This document shows positions 10,440 to 20,804 of a DNA stretch of 64,000 nt, one piece after another (the first letter of the stretch is position 1; each line of letters begins with the position of its first letter). This stretch comes from Diphasiastrum complanatum (taxonomy: Eukaryota > Streptophyta > Lycopodiopsida > Lycopodiales > Lycopodiaceae): the NCBI GenBank assembly GCA_029204225.1, contig CM055109.1, positions 25,916,723 through 25,980,722 of the forward strand. Reading direction: 5' to 3'. A program made the translations under genes and the position numbers. The notes below the pieces were generated by a model, which was given only the letters and a program-made list of their open reading frames with translations, was not told the DNA's origin and ran no database searches.

Positions 10440-12065
10440 ACTTCAAAGGACAAGAAAACCAAAGCTGCGCAAACTGATTCAAACCAGCAACAATAGCATA
10501 ATCGACAACAGGAAAAGCCAAAGACCAAGATCTTTTGCAAGTACTGCAAGAGAACCAACCACGACATCATAGATTGTTGAGTTCTCAATCACAACGAAGC
10601 GAAGAAGAAAAAGATACAACAACAACATGAAGGAAACTTTGTCAGAAACTCCCATGAAGACCCAACACTACTAATGGTACAAGATCAACAAAGTAGAGAT
10701 GCCCTGCTATGGTATCTCGATTCAGTTGCTTCTCAACACATGACTCCATGCAAATTCCTATTTCAAGAACTCACACCAGCAGATTCAAAGTACATCTACT
10801 TTCGTGACTCAAATGCACACTAGATTGAAGGCCAAGGATTAGTAAGATACTGTCAATTAGTAAGATCATAGATCAAAGCAATAGATCTTTGTTTAATTGA
10901 AAGTAATGTATTAACTTGGATAATAATTGTAATGAGATTCTCTCTACAAATAGAGAAGGTAATTTGTATATCTTGAGTCATGATTATGCACTTTCTAGCA
11001 ATGTGAGTACTTCTAATGCACATTTATGGCATCAAAGATTAGAATATTTAAACATGAGAGCAATCTTCTACATGCATCACAATATCATGGTTAAAGATTT
11101 AAGCTTAAATGCTACCTACCTCCATAGACCTAAATTTTTTTTGTGAGATGTGCTTGCCAAGAAAATAGCCTAGATCAAGAATTCCAAAGGGACAAGCCAC
11201 TAGAGCTAGGTCCATTTTAGAGTTGATACATAGTGATTTGTGTGGCCCCATGTGTATTCCATCTCTGGGTTCTATTTATGACTATTCAAGACTCACCAGC
11301 ACTATGTTCATAACAATTCAAGATGGCCTTGTCACGCAACAAGGAGAGCCATCTACTCAGCAACCGACAATAGTTTGAAGGTCGTCTCGACTTGGACATG
11401 AATCTGATCGATACATTCCTTAGACATTTATCAGTCACGACAAGCTTGTCTCAATAGCAGAAGCACTATCGAGTTTAGATGCAGACAACTGACATATATC
11501 CATGAATGCTAAGTATCATCCTTTGATGAAAAACAAGATCTGGGGTCTCGTCGAACCTCCTCCGAATGCAAAGATCATCGACACGAAGTGGATCTTCAAG
11601 TTGAAGCTAAATCCAGATGGCTCAATACCTAGTGGTAAAGCATCAGTCAATTTGAACATTACTCGCTATCGCGGCTATCAAAGATCTGAATTTCCATCAG
11701 ATGGATGTTCAAACAACATTGTTGAATGTATACATACAAGAAGACATTTATATCTATCAACCTGAAGGATACATCCTTCAATGACAAGAGCATAAGATAT
11801 GCAAATTGCAAAAAGCTCTTTATAGGTTGAAGCAAGCTCCGAGGATCTGGGTTTGATAGAATCAATCAATTCTTGTTGCAACACAATTTTACTTCTACTT
11901 CAACCGACTCTAACGTCTATCTCAAGCACAAAGGCTCAAGCTACGCTATAATAGCATTATACGGTGATCATTTACTTAGAATTTGCTTCGAACAGGAACA
12001 CAGATCATGCTACACAGTAACACAGACAAAAAACACTCTCCACAACAAGCTCACATAGCAACTGT
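10440..12065 (+). pseudogene. Degenerate Ty1/copia gag-protease-integrase-RT
   Basis: Scattered plus-strand frames in family order identify one decayed element: CCHC zinc knuckle (CKYCKRTNHDIIDC, about 10530-10580), protease (WYLDSVASQHMT, active-site Gly replaced by Val, about 10710), GAG-pre-integrase (LWHQRLEYLN, about 11025), integrase start (IHSDLCGPM, about 11230), then after a deletion the RT (KNKIWGLVEPP and IDTKWIFKLKLNPDG, 11530-11620; LQKALYRLKQAPR, about 11810; catalytic YGDH instead of YVDD, about 11960). Many stops and frameshifts. The integrase core from about 11300 to 11490 is largely lost. Confidence 0.85.
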
Positions 12066-12069
12066 ATTT

Positions 12070-12260
12070 CTCAAAATAAAATTACACTGTACATATAGTT
12101 GTTCACTCAGGCAACTCATGCATGACCCAGGTTGTCGTTGACGGGACACGTGTCCCGTCGACTTGCCTCATGGCGAGGCCAACTAATCCTTATCAATTGA
12201 TAGGACCCACAGTACAGTAACACAGCGATTCTACTTTAGTTCTAACTCTCTCCCTTAAAG
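12070..12260 (-). repeat. Probable start of a copia 3' LTR with polypurine tract
   Basis: Next to the RNase H frame below, the minus strand shows a purine run TTAAGGGAGAGAG (about 12246-12258) that fits a polypurine tract, followed by LTR-like noncoding sequence down to about 12070. A perfect 20-bp palindrome lies inside it at 12140-12159. The LTR end points are not established. Confidence 0.45.
12140..12159. promoter_or_regulatory. Perfect 20-bp palindrome with CACGTG core
   Basis: GACGGGACACGTGTCCCGTC equals its own reverse complement. Its centre ACACGTGT is a G-box/ABRE-type bZIP or bHLH binding core. It sits in the presumed LTR of the minus-strand copia element, where such boxes often belong to the promoter. 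Function is inferred only. Confidence 0.6.
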
Positions 12261-12301
12261 TAGAGTCTACTTTTTATACAGTCATATACATAGCTTTAAA
12301 G

Positions 12302-13180
12302 TCAACAAACTTTAAGTACATAAAGCATTGATCTAAACTTATCAAACTTTTCTCCAACATGTGGCTTAGTGAAAATATCAGCTAGTTGTTCTTCCGTACT
12401 ATAATGAGCAACATGAATTTCACGACTCAGCAGCCTCTCACATATAAAGTGATACTGAATCTCAATGTGTTTGGTTCTCGCATGGAACACTGGATTCTTT
12501 GCTAGCTGAATGCCACTCTGACTATCGCTATGTAAAGTTGTGGGATTTTTCTGCTTCATGCCAACTTCTTCCAAGATCTGTCTCAACCATATAGCTTCCT
12601 ATGCTGCACTACACATTGCCTTATACTCTACTTCTGTGGTGGATATAGCAATTGTACTTTGCTTCTTACTAGACCAGGAAAAGCAACTACCACAAAACTG
12701 GAATACATACCCTGTGGTGGATCTACGATCATCATAGTCACCTCCCCAATCCGCATCCACATAGCCACACAACTCAGGTAAACCCTCATGTTTCCTACAA
12801 ATCAAGCCATAATCTGAAGTGCCTTTCACATAACGGAAAATGCGTTTAGCTGCCTTCCAATGCGTTTTCGTAGGTGCTGCCATAAACTGACTTACAATGC
12901 CAACAACATAGCATATATCTGGTCTAGTCATGGTAAGGTAAATCAAGCTCCCTGCTAACTGCCTAAACAGTGTAGCATCAAATGACTGTGACTCATCAAG
13001 CTTAGAAAGCTTTTTACTTAGTTCAATAGGAGTATTCACTGGTTTGCAATCATGCAAACCTAAACCTGTGCAGCAACTCTCTGACATACTTCACTTGTGT
13101 TAAACCCACTTCATGTCCTTTTTGCCACACCTCTACTCCAAGGCGATAATGCATCAGGCTGAAATCCTTGATGAGAAAGC
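12302..13180 (-). pseudogene. Ty1/copia RT C-terminus and RNase H
   Basis: The minus strand carries the end of copia RT (LMHYRLGVEVWQKGHE near 13150, then DCKPVNTPIELS, LAGSLIYLTMTRPDI) and a nearly complete RNase H: YVDADWGGD (first catalytic Asp), TTEVEYKAMC (Glu), LHSDSQSGIQLA (Asp), then ADIFTKPHVGEKFDKF. One in-frame TAG at 12599 splits RNase H and a frameshift near 13080 separates the first part. All RNase H catalytic residues are present, so this copy is younger than its neighbours. The element's 5' half is missing beyond 13180. Confidence 0.9.
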
Positions 13181-13184
13181 TGAG

Positions 13185-13985
13185 TAGGGATTTCTGATAG
13201 GTTATGAAAACAATTCGTCATACTACTAAGTCTAGATGCCAGACACAAACATTGTGAAAATAGTGAGAGACGTCAAATTTGATGAGAGCAGGACAATGGC
13301 CAATGACGATCATGTCAGCTATGAAGTTCTAGAGAGATAGTACTATGACCTGCCACCAATGACAAACGGAGCAGAGAACAAACATGAAAATAATTTTTTT
13401 TGAGTTGTTTCTCGTTCGAGTGACGAATCAGAAGACGAAAGATTCGAGAGATAGCCTACTGCTATAGTACCTGTAAATCAGGATGGTTCCGGACCGAGCA
13501 GGGCAGACAAAGACAAAGGCATTGTTGTCCTAGGAGGATCTCCTAGAAGGTCGTCTAGACCACGAAGAGCGCCAACAAGATATGTGCCAGGCAGCTCAGC
13601 TTCCACATCATAAGAGTTCTGTGGATTCAGTGGCGAACCATAGACTTTCGAGGAGGCGATTGAATGTCCAGAAAAGGACAGATGGATCCAGGCCATGAAC
13701 GAAGAGATGGAGTCCATGAGGAAGAATCGGGTATGGACGTTGGAGCCATTACCGCATAAGCGCAAAACTGTCAAATGCAAATGGGTTTTCAAGCTCAAAT
13801 ATGGACCAGATGAGAATGTGATGAAATACAAGGCAAGATTGGTAGCGAAGGGATTTTCTCAGAGATATGGCATTGACTACTCTGAAACCTTCTCTCCTGT
13901 TTTCAAACATTCGTCCCTACGTTTGTTATTTGCATACGCAACAACTTGTGCAAAAAGTACAAAAAGGACCAAGAGTGGATCCTAA
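13185..13985 (+). pseudogene. Ty1/copia integrase end and RT start
   Basis: Plus-strand frames show the integrase C-terminal portion (FLIGYENN, IVRDVKFDE, about 13185-13290), an RRSSRPRRAP stretch, and the RT N-terminus ([55 protein letters not shown], 13680-13880). The RT similarity stops near 13950, before the catalytic YVDD. This piece meets the minus-strand copia head-on at about 13180. Confidence 0.88.
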
Positions 13986-13999
13986 TCTGATCCTCAAGA

Positions 14000-14870
14000 G
14001 GGATTGGTTGTCAGATTACTTGATCTATCAATCTACTTGAGATTAAGATCAATCTAGATTAATTCTAGACACAAAATTGAAGGTAGGTATACTTTCTAGT
14101 TTCACATGTGTGAAACATTGTCTGAGTATGGACTCCAACTTGAAAATCAAGTACACATTGATAGAACCTCAAAACAATCAAAACAAATGTAGACAAATGG
14201 AGAGAATCCCTCAAAATTGCTTCCAAAACCAAGATTGGTGTCTCACTATGATTATGGCCAAATGTGGCTCTATATATACAATAAGTGGGAGCTCGTGGTA
14301 CTGATCATCCCTTTGATCCCACATGTGTGAAGGTGCTTTGTCATATGATGATTCATCATGCAAAACTGACACTTGGACAAAACCTTCTATTTTGAGCACT
14401 TTTGTTCCATTTTCCTTCTGAAAATTTTCTAAAAGTCAAAATTTGCCTACTTCAACTTATTCCACACGTGTGAGCTGTCCTCTACACATGGGATATGACA
14501 CCTAACCAAAGGATGTGGCTCATGCAATCAATAGATTGATGCCATGTGTCATATGTCTAGAAAACTAGTTCTTGGCCATTTTAGCCACTAGAACTTGAAT
14601 TAAATCATATGTACAACATATATGATTATGGTACATGACAAGTACACTAGTTTCACACGTGGTAATAGGCTCCACACATGTGTGTTTATCTATATACAAG
14701 ATTTTTGGCCTCTACCAAGCTTATTTTTGCATTTTTCACACTCCTCAAAAATCTAGCTTGGTAGATCTAGCTTGATGGAAAACATGATGATCTTGAACTT
14801 GACTCCATGGGCTGAATTGGTCTTTGCTGGCTCAAAAGGTGTGAAGATCAGCCAATGAGCTTGATGTTGA
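14000..14870. other. Noncoding, LTR-like block rich in CACAYGTG palindromes
   Basis: No protein-like frame. A TATA-like CTATATATAC lies at about 14270. Palindromic CACATGTG/CACACGTG cores occur at 14103, 14320, 14463, 14654 and 14673. The same CACACGTGTG occurs in the LTR at 2521-3026, and the order of a GATTG-TCTC segment and TATA box is similar, so this may be a related LTR. Confidence 0.4.
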
Positions 14871-14877
14871 TCTGAAA

Positions 14878-15363
14878 TCACCATATCCATGATAGTGCTT
14901 CTTTGATGTTGACATCTTTGATGAGCTTGAGAGCTTTGGACCATCCTAGCACCTCCAAAATTGATTCCTTCCAATTTTCATGTAGATGCTTGACCTCGAG
15001 TCTTGCTCCTTCTTCATGTGCATGATCCTTTACGAGAAAATAAAGATTTCTTCTTGATTTATTAGGACCACAAAGATCTAACATCATGTTACCACGATCT
15101 AGAGAATTAGACTCATCCAAATTGGCAAGACTATGCATGCTATAATAACAAAGTGTTTGCATCATATCTTCATGCTTGTTTACCATGCTAATCTCAGATC
15201 CAATGAGGCTAAATACTTCATTATGGAGATAAGTGTCTTTAGAAGATGATTCACTTACTCTCATAAAGAGTTTACAATTTGCCTCAATACAAATTTTCAA
15301 ACTAAATAAATCCAAGTTACTTTCATGAAAGTGACATCTATCTTTGCATCTTGAACCAGACAA
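14878..15363 (-). pseudogene. Unrecognised ORF of a dispersed repeat, 161 codons
   Basis: An uninterrupted minus-strand frame beginning MSGSRCKDRCHFHESN. It has a Cys/His-rich N-terminus and the same block (EANCKLFMRVSES, DTYLHNEVFSLIGSE) seen in two broken copies at 6850-7560. It lies 22 nt downstream of a zinc-knuckle frame on the same strand and may once have been one polyprotein with it. No family is recognised. Classing it as transposon-derived is inference from its repetition and neighbour. Confidence 0.45.
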
Positions 15364-15384
15364 TGCACTTCCAAATGAAAAATT

Positions 15385-15672
15385 TCAAAAGATTTGACAT
15401 GTGTTGTGATGAAGACAAATCTTGCAAGTCCTTGTAAGACTCCAAGCCTCATTCACCTTTCCACAAAGGAAACACCTTTCCTTGGACTTGTCCTTCTTGT
15501 ATTTGCATTTTAAACTTGAAGCTCCATCCTTGTCCTCGCCCCCTTTGCTTTGGTTCTTCTTGGATGGATTGGTCTTCTTTTTGTAGCATCTTGAGGAAAA
15601 ATATCCTTCCTCGCCACAAAGGTTGCAGTTAGGATCCTTTCTTTCCTTCAATAGGATGCCACCTATTGATGC
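15385..15672 (-). pseudogene. Gag-like zinc-knuckle fragment
   Basis: The minus-strand frame carries a degenerate CCHC knuckle CNLCGEEGYFSSRC (the His position is Tyr), a Lys/Ser-rich linker (KKTNPSKKNQSKGGED) and a second Cys pair (RCFLCGKV). This is the nucleocapsid style of retrotransposon gag. Upstream on the same strand, a degraded primer-binding site (TGGCATCAATAGG, about 15661-15673) may sit directly before it, in which case most of gag is deleted. Confidence 0.55.
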
Positions 15673-16186
15673 CATGTGAATAAAAACCTGTGATATGATT
15701 CTACAAATGTAATTTGTGACTTTCAAGAGACTAGATTTAAACATCTTCAATAATCTAGAATGATCTACAAAAGATCTAGGTCACAAACCTAAGAATCAAT
15801 CTTCACACTAATGACTAGTCACTTGGAAACTTTGCTTTGATCACTAAGACAAAAGCACACAATCTTTGAATCAAATCAGAAAAGAAATCAGATCCAATCT
15901 CCTATTGGACTCATTAAATACCAATGACTCTTTCTTTTGAAAGTTGAAATGGTTATGAAAAGATTTGACATTTAGATTTCCTTTTCACTTGACTAGTTCT
16001 CTGAACACTTGAGATTCTTGAACAAAAGATGGGTTTTGTTTCAAACACATGAAAATCAAACTTAATCACTTCTTTTGGACTCACTCTTGACCCAAATAAT
16101 CTCACTCTTGAGATTTAGAATGAAATTGATTTGATTTGAAAACAAACTATACGACCAATTTTTCACAAAGCTTAAAAGTTAGACAA
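15673..16186. other. Noncoding; possible LTR remnant
   Basis: AT-rich, no coding signal. It starts TGTGAATAAA, comparable to the TGTGAAAGAT LTR start at 2521, next to the degraded primer-binding site. The LTR idea is tentative. Confidence 0.35.
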
Positions 16187-18152
16187 CTAGAGATTCACAA
16201 AGATCTCAACCATGCATGAATGCTGCACCTTCTCCATAAAATTGAGACGTGCAGTATTAAAATCCAAAGTTTGTGGCAAGAAACAACGGTGGGCTCCGAC
16301 AATCCACTTTGAGGTTGTCCATGATGTGAAGCATGATTCCCAGGAGCCTCCCATCATTGCCACACGAAAATATAAACGAGCAACCGACAACTGATCTTTG
16401 ATTTGCTCTGAGGCCATCGGCTTATTTGGATCGAATGCCAGAGGAGGGAGGCAATCATCCCATCTGGTTGCCACTGACGCCAACAGAGTTAGATCTTTAG
16501 CAAACATTGCCGATTGTCGCACCGTTGGATCTGGAGAGTGGACATACTCTCATTGATAGGCTTGAAAGACGCGGTGGAAATCCACTGAGATGGTCCAGCT
16601 GTAAGACTGATGGATGATTGGCCAATTGGGCGTATGGATGGTGATTGTGTCCATAGCCAATCCCAAATCTTCCCATTTATTTCTTCGCAGCATTGGCACG
16701 TAATAGGGATCTACCCGCAATTGGTGAGGGCTGGCGACGTAACTCCTAATTTCTCAAAAATCGTGATTTCCATGCTGGTTGCTCTCCCAATGCACGTATT
16801 TTGTCCAACTCTTTGCCGGCCTCAATCTCAGAGGTCTTAAACTTCAAAAACCCATCCACCACGTGAGGACTCATGCAGATGTTGCTTAAAGAAGGTCTGG
16901 ATCTGGTCCTCGATGCTGATGGGCCTTCTGAATAGAGGTGTTGTCCTTGATGAAGATGGACCCGCTTGTACTGCCGGTATGGTTGGCGGTTGGTCTGCTA
17001 TATCTGGAGCTCCCCCCTGGTCCATGCTCGAATCAACCCCTATATCCATTGGTACGGCTTCTTGGCGCGGAGGGGAGAATTGCGGCATGACCGGTACGGG
17101 GATTTGTGGTCCAGCTTCCAACACTCAAGCGGCTGTCTTTTCATGAATGGTAATGGTCTCTTTAGCCTTTGCCAACTCGGTTGAAGCTCCTCCTTTGAAC
17201 CTGTCAAAGCGGCCTTGAAATCTCTGAAGGGCCACTTTGTACGTCTCCACTTTTTTGAACAAATACGCAATCTTCGTCAGTGTGATCGGATGATCTGGTA
17301 TTTGCATTTGAAAATACTCATCATGCTCAAGGGTGGTCGCATCCAATTCACCTTGAAGCCGCGTGCGATCTTGTTCAGCCATCTGTAATTGCCCCTTCAG
17401 CAGCTGCATCTATTGCTTGGCATCCTGCACGGCCTTATCCACATGATCATGTGCGGTTGTCAGGCGTTTTGCAGGGAGCTGATGTATTCTTCCAAGCAAT
17501 CAGCTTGTTGCTGGGCCAACTTCTTTTCGGCTTCAGTCTTGTTTTTGTGTTGTTTGGCAATCTTCAACTCTCGATCCAGCTGGACAAGTTTCTGGCTGAT
17601 CAGAGTGTTTGCGGACCCTAGATCAGAGATTCTCTGTTCCATTTCTTTCTTTTTATCCAGCATCGACTAGATCATTTGCGCAAGGCTTGAAACCAAACCT
17701 AGAGCATCCCCAAAATCGATGGTTGTGGAGGCGGCAGCAGTAGGAAGACCTGATGGAGCTGTCCTTGGTTGGCGTAGAAGAGGTGCCACTACGTCTTCTT
17801 CTTCAAAATGGTCTTCCTCTTCAAACCCTTCAAGCACTGTGGCATCGAACTGTTTTGGTGATTTTACAGCTTTGTCAACCCGAAGTGCGGCTGGACTATC
17901 TTCCGTATGAAGTTGTTGGATGACATCTTCAACACCAACAATAGATTCATGGATATGTCCGAATCCTCTTCCAGGGGATTGGAGTTTAAAAGGCGCAGGG
18001 CTCTGGGGCATTTCAAATATTTCGGTGGCCCCGAGGGGATCGGAATCATCAAACATATCCATGAAGAACTGTGTGTTTGGTGAGGTGGCTTTGGTGTGTG
18101 GGGGTGAGGCGGCCTGGACAGCTGTGATGAGAATGGTAGGCCCAATGGTCAC
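16187..18152 (-). pseudogene. Unrecognised acidic coiled-coil protein pseudogene
   Basis: Consecutive minus-strand frames look like one decayed gene. 18152-17667 is acidic and Pro/Ser-rich (GFEEEDHFEEEDVV). In the same frame after a TAG, 17663-17460 is a heptad-like coiled coil rich in Lys/Glu/Gln (KKEMEQRISDLGS, KTEAEKKLAQQQAD). A frameshift near 17450 and a stop lead to 17409-17125 (more coiled coil, then AYLFKKVETYKVALQRFQGRF), another stop, and 17124-16837 (Pro-rich, SIEDQIQTFFKQHLHE). Further frames at 16830-16560 and 16522-16187 (VATRWDDCLPPLAFDP, ARLYFRVAMMGG) may be the N- or C-terminal domain of the same or an adjacent gene. I do not recognise the family. GC content is clearly higher than the flanks. 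It could be a host gene or a transposon-borne ORF. Confidence 0.5.
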
Positions 18153-18653
18153 ATACTGTTTTTGAATGTGCTTGGTGTAATGTTAACTATATTTTGTCTC
18201 TAACTACAAGAAAATACTAACTAGATACAAAAAAATCAATGGATTTCAATGTAAACAAACACGTCGCTTGTGAGGAACTCAATGTGAGATAACTTTGGAA
18301 GTGAGATTGGATGTCTCCACTCCATACTGCTTATAATCCTCTCAATGTCTCTTGATATAGATGTCATGACAATCTCTAGCACATCTTTTTTCTATGGTAT
18401 TGTGTCCACTTGCATGTTTATATTTTTTGTCAGGTATTAAAATTAGCTTTTCATTTTTCAAAAAACTGTTGTGACGCCATAACATAAGCCACTATATCAT
18501 GTGAATCATTCACAACCATTTAACTTTCTCATGTGTAAAACAAATTGTATAGTCTATGTCATAATGCAAGTACCAAACCGTGTAGTCTATATGGCAATTT
18601 AGGTATCAAACCATCACTTTCATGCACAATATCTATTATAATTAAAATAATAG

Positions 18654-18722
18654 TGTGAGCGGGCAGCTCACGCTGTCCAGGCAGCGCTCACACTGTGACG
18701 AGCAGCGTGAGCGCTGCCCGAA
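18654..18722. repeat. GC-rich overlapping inverted repeats
   Basis: GTGTGAGCG at 18654 pairs with CGCTCACAC near 18687-18695, and GGGCAGCTCACGCTG near 18661-18675 pairs with CAGCGTGAG...CTGCCC near 18704-18720 with a two-base bulge. The arms overlap, so alternative hairpins compete. The block is an isolated GC island in AT-rich DNA. Confidence 0.6.
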
Positions 18723-19054
18723 ACCCTTTTTTTTTAGAAATTTTCTTTCACGTTTTTTTTTTTTGGGCAGCGGTCGTGCTGCCGCACGAACAACTTGACC
18801 TATCGAGAAAAGAAACATGAAGGTTTTCTCAAATTTTCCTCCCTCCCCTTTGCCCACCCACCCAAAACCTTGCCCTGCCCGCCCAAAACGCCTACCCGCT
18901 CGCACACTTGCGGGCTCACATCGCTAGTCCACTTTTAAGATATTAAATTGTATTTTTTAGGATACATTATAGGTTTGATAGGTTGAAAAGTTCAAACTAT
19001 AAAATAGATACATCTGAGAACCAAATTTAGTAGAAACATTATTTCATAATATTT

Positions 19055-19310
19055 TTTGCAGCCTCCAAACATACTAGCATGCTGACATGCTAAGTAAAAT
19101 AGCTAGATTTTCGTTTTTTTTTACAGCTTTCAAAGATAGCACGACGATGAACTAAGTGAAATAGAATTTTTCTTTTGCAGCCTCCAAAGATAGCATGTCG
19201 ACGCGCTAAGTGAAATAGAATTTTTCTTTTGTAGCCTCCAAAGATAGCATGTCGACGTTTTATTTTTTGCGACTGGATCGCCTAGCACGCCAGCGTGCCA
19301 TCTTTGGAGA
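19055..19310. repeat. Tandem repeat of about 54 bp plus an inverted copy
   Basis: The block TTTTGCAGCCTCCAAAGATA recurs near 19057, 19121, 19174 and 19229, the last two 55 bp apart and almost identical. A reversed version (CATCTTTGGAGACTG) follows at about 19299-19313, so the array could fold back. Confidence 0.65.
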
Positions 19311-19691
19311 CTGAAAAAAATAAAAAAAACTTCTTAGTTTAGAATTTAATTATGGGATTTTTAATTATGTACCAAACCACAATTCTTAATAATAAACATT
19401 CAAGTAGGGGCAGGAAAAAAGAATCACACCATGCGCTATAGTTTTGATGAATCATGGCAAGAAAGAAACTTGCAAACTTGCAAAAAATCTACTCACAAAA
19501 TGCCAAGGCCTTCTTTAAGGGCTTACAAAAATTAAAAAAAATAATTACAAAAATGAAACCTTATTAAATGGTATATGGATTGGTATATTCTACCTAATGA
19601 GTTAGATGTACATATTTATTAGAGACTCAAAGGTAGGATCAAATGTTTTATTAATTTCACAATCTACAATAGCTCAACCATTTCCATTTGG

Positions 19692-19693
<2 letters not shown>

Positions 19694-19734
<41 letters not shown>

Positions 19735-19741
19735 GGGGGGG
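19694..19741. repeat. GA microsatellite followed by an 18-base G run
   Basis: A perfect GA repeat (19694-19724) passes directly into 18 consecutive G residues (about 19724-19741). Short tetranucleotide (CATA) and AC repeats follow to 19803. Confidence 0.95.
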
Positions 19742-19998
19742 ATTGGTTCTTGGATATACATACATACATACATATAATATATATATATATAGACACACAC
19801 ACAAGTTGCTTGTGCCCATCGATGACGAGCAATGGGCACTTACCCACAAAAAGTGTGTATATATTTTTGGAGGTTGTGTTTTTTTTACCATTGTTTTAAA
19901 ACTTATTTAGCTTTTCCTTTTGCAAATGGGTGACATTTTTTCTCGGCAAAGCGTGACATTTTTTACGACAACTCACACATTCTCTCTCTAAAATAGTT

Positions 19999-20002
<4 letters not shown>

Positions 20003-20048
<46 letters not shown>
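20003..20048. repeat. TA microsatellite
   Basis: About 23 TA units in a perfect run. Confidence 0.95.
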
Positions 20049-20051
<3 letters not shown>

Positions 20052-20128
20052 GGATATAAATGACAATATTGATTTACAATTAGATTTATATATTTGCCAA
20101 AAGTTCCCACGATTTATAGTCACTATTA

Positions 20129-20242
20129 TGCTATCATTAGTGCTTCTTGGTTTCCAAGGGGAGGCTCGAACCTGGGACCAAAGAAACTTTGGATGCCAAG
20201 CTAACCAGTTGAGCCAACCCCGTTGGGTTGCTATCATTAGTG
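20129..20242. repeat. 14-bp target-site duplication around the mini-SINE
   Basis: TGCTATCATTAGTG occurs exactly at both edges of the 86-bp insert, which shows recent insertion and sets the insert boundaries at 20143 and 20228. Confidence 0.9.
20143..20228 (-). mobile_element. 86-bp tRNA-derived retroposon (mini-SINE)
   Basis: On the minus strand this segment reads like a tRNA: an A-box-like TGGCTCAACTGGTTAG (complement of 20201-20216) and a perfect B-box GGTTCGAGCC (complement of 20163-20172), spaced as in tRNA genes, with a GGGGTTGG 5' part and complementary CCTCCCCTTGG 3' part. It is bracketed by the perfect 14-bp direct repeat TGCTATCATTAGTG at 20129-20142 and 20229-20242, a target-site duplication of the length LINE machinery makes. 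There is no poly(A) tail. It is either a very short SINE or a retroposed tRNA. The region 20243-20800 that follows is noncoding. Confidence 0.85.
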
Positions 20243-20804
20243 GACTCTATTTTGTCTTATATGATAATCATACATCATGCAAATATTATTTCTCAATATA
20301 TTGTGTTAAGGTGTTAATTGCAATTGCTCAAATTATAAATATCTTTTTTCTATGCGATGGAACTTAGAAAAATGAGTACTTTTACTTTTTGGAACATGAA
20401 GTCCAAAAATTATATATATATATTTTTTGCTATGAAAGGCTCTAGATTCTTTCTTTTGTCATAATTTTCTCAAAAATGAGGCCAGCCACATAGTCAAACT
20501 GGTCATCTTCAAGAGTTCTTGAATGTTTTTAGTTCTGCCCAAATGGATCTAAGGTCATTTTGATTAAGTTTTTTTAAAAGGGTACTAGACTTTTCTAGTT
20601 CACTTTCACTCTCTCACTAGGGTTTGTGTCAATATTTTTTGGTAATTGATTACAATTCTCAAATTGCAGTATGGCTAACATATGCTCTCTTATGTAAATA
20701 TCATAAGATGTTATGATGATTCATCCCAAATTCCTTCATATGACGACCAACATGCACAAAACATTGAAACTTGGGATAAAACCCTAATATGATGTATTTT
20801 CTCA

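Larger units (their letters stand above)
18173..19690. other. Noncoding stretch with hairpin and tandem repeats
   Basis: No credible gene. It holds a GC-rich self-complementary block at 18654-18722 and a tandem repeat at 19055-19310, both listed separately, in AT-rich sequence. Confidence 0.6.

Noticed and set aside
17719-18165. Plus-strand frames over the coiled-coil pseudogene
   Set aside because: They are shadows of the minus-strand frames, which show heptad-like and acidic coding structure.
20143-20228. A functional tRNA gene
   Set aside because: The boxes are good, but a 14-bp target duplication and poor cloverleaf pairing by eye point to a retroposed copy.
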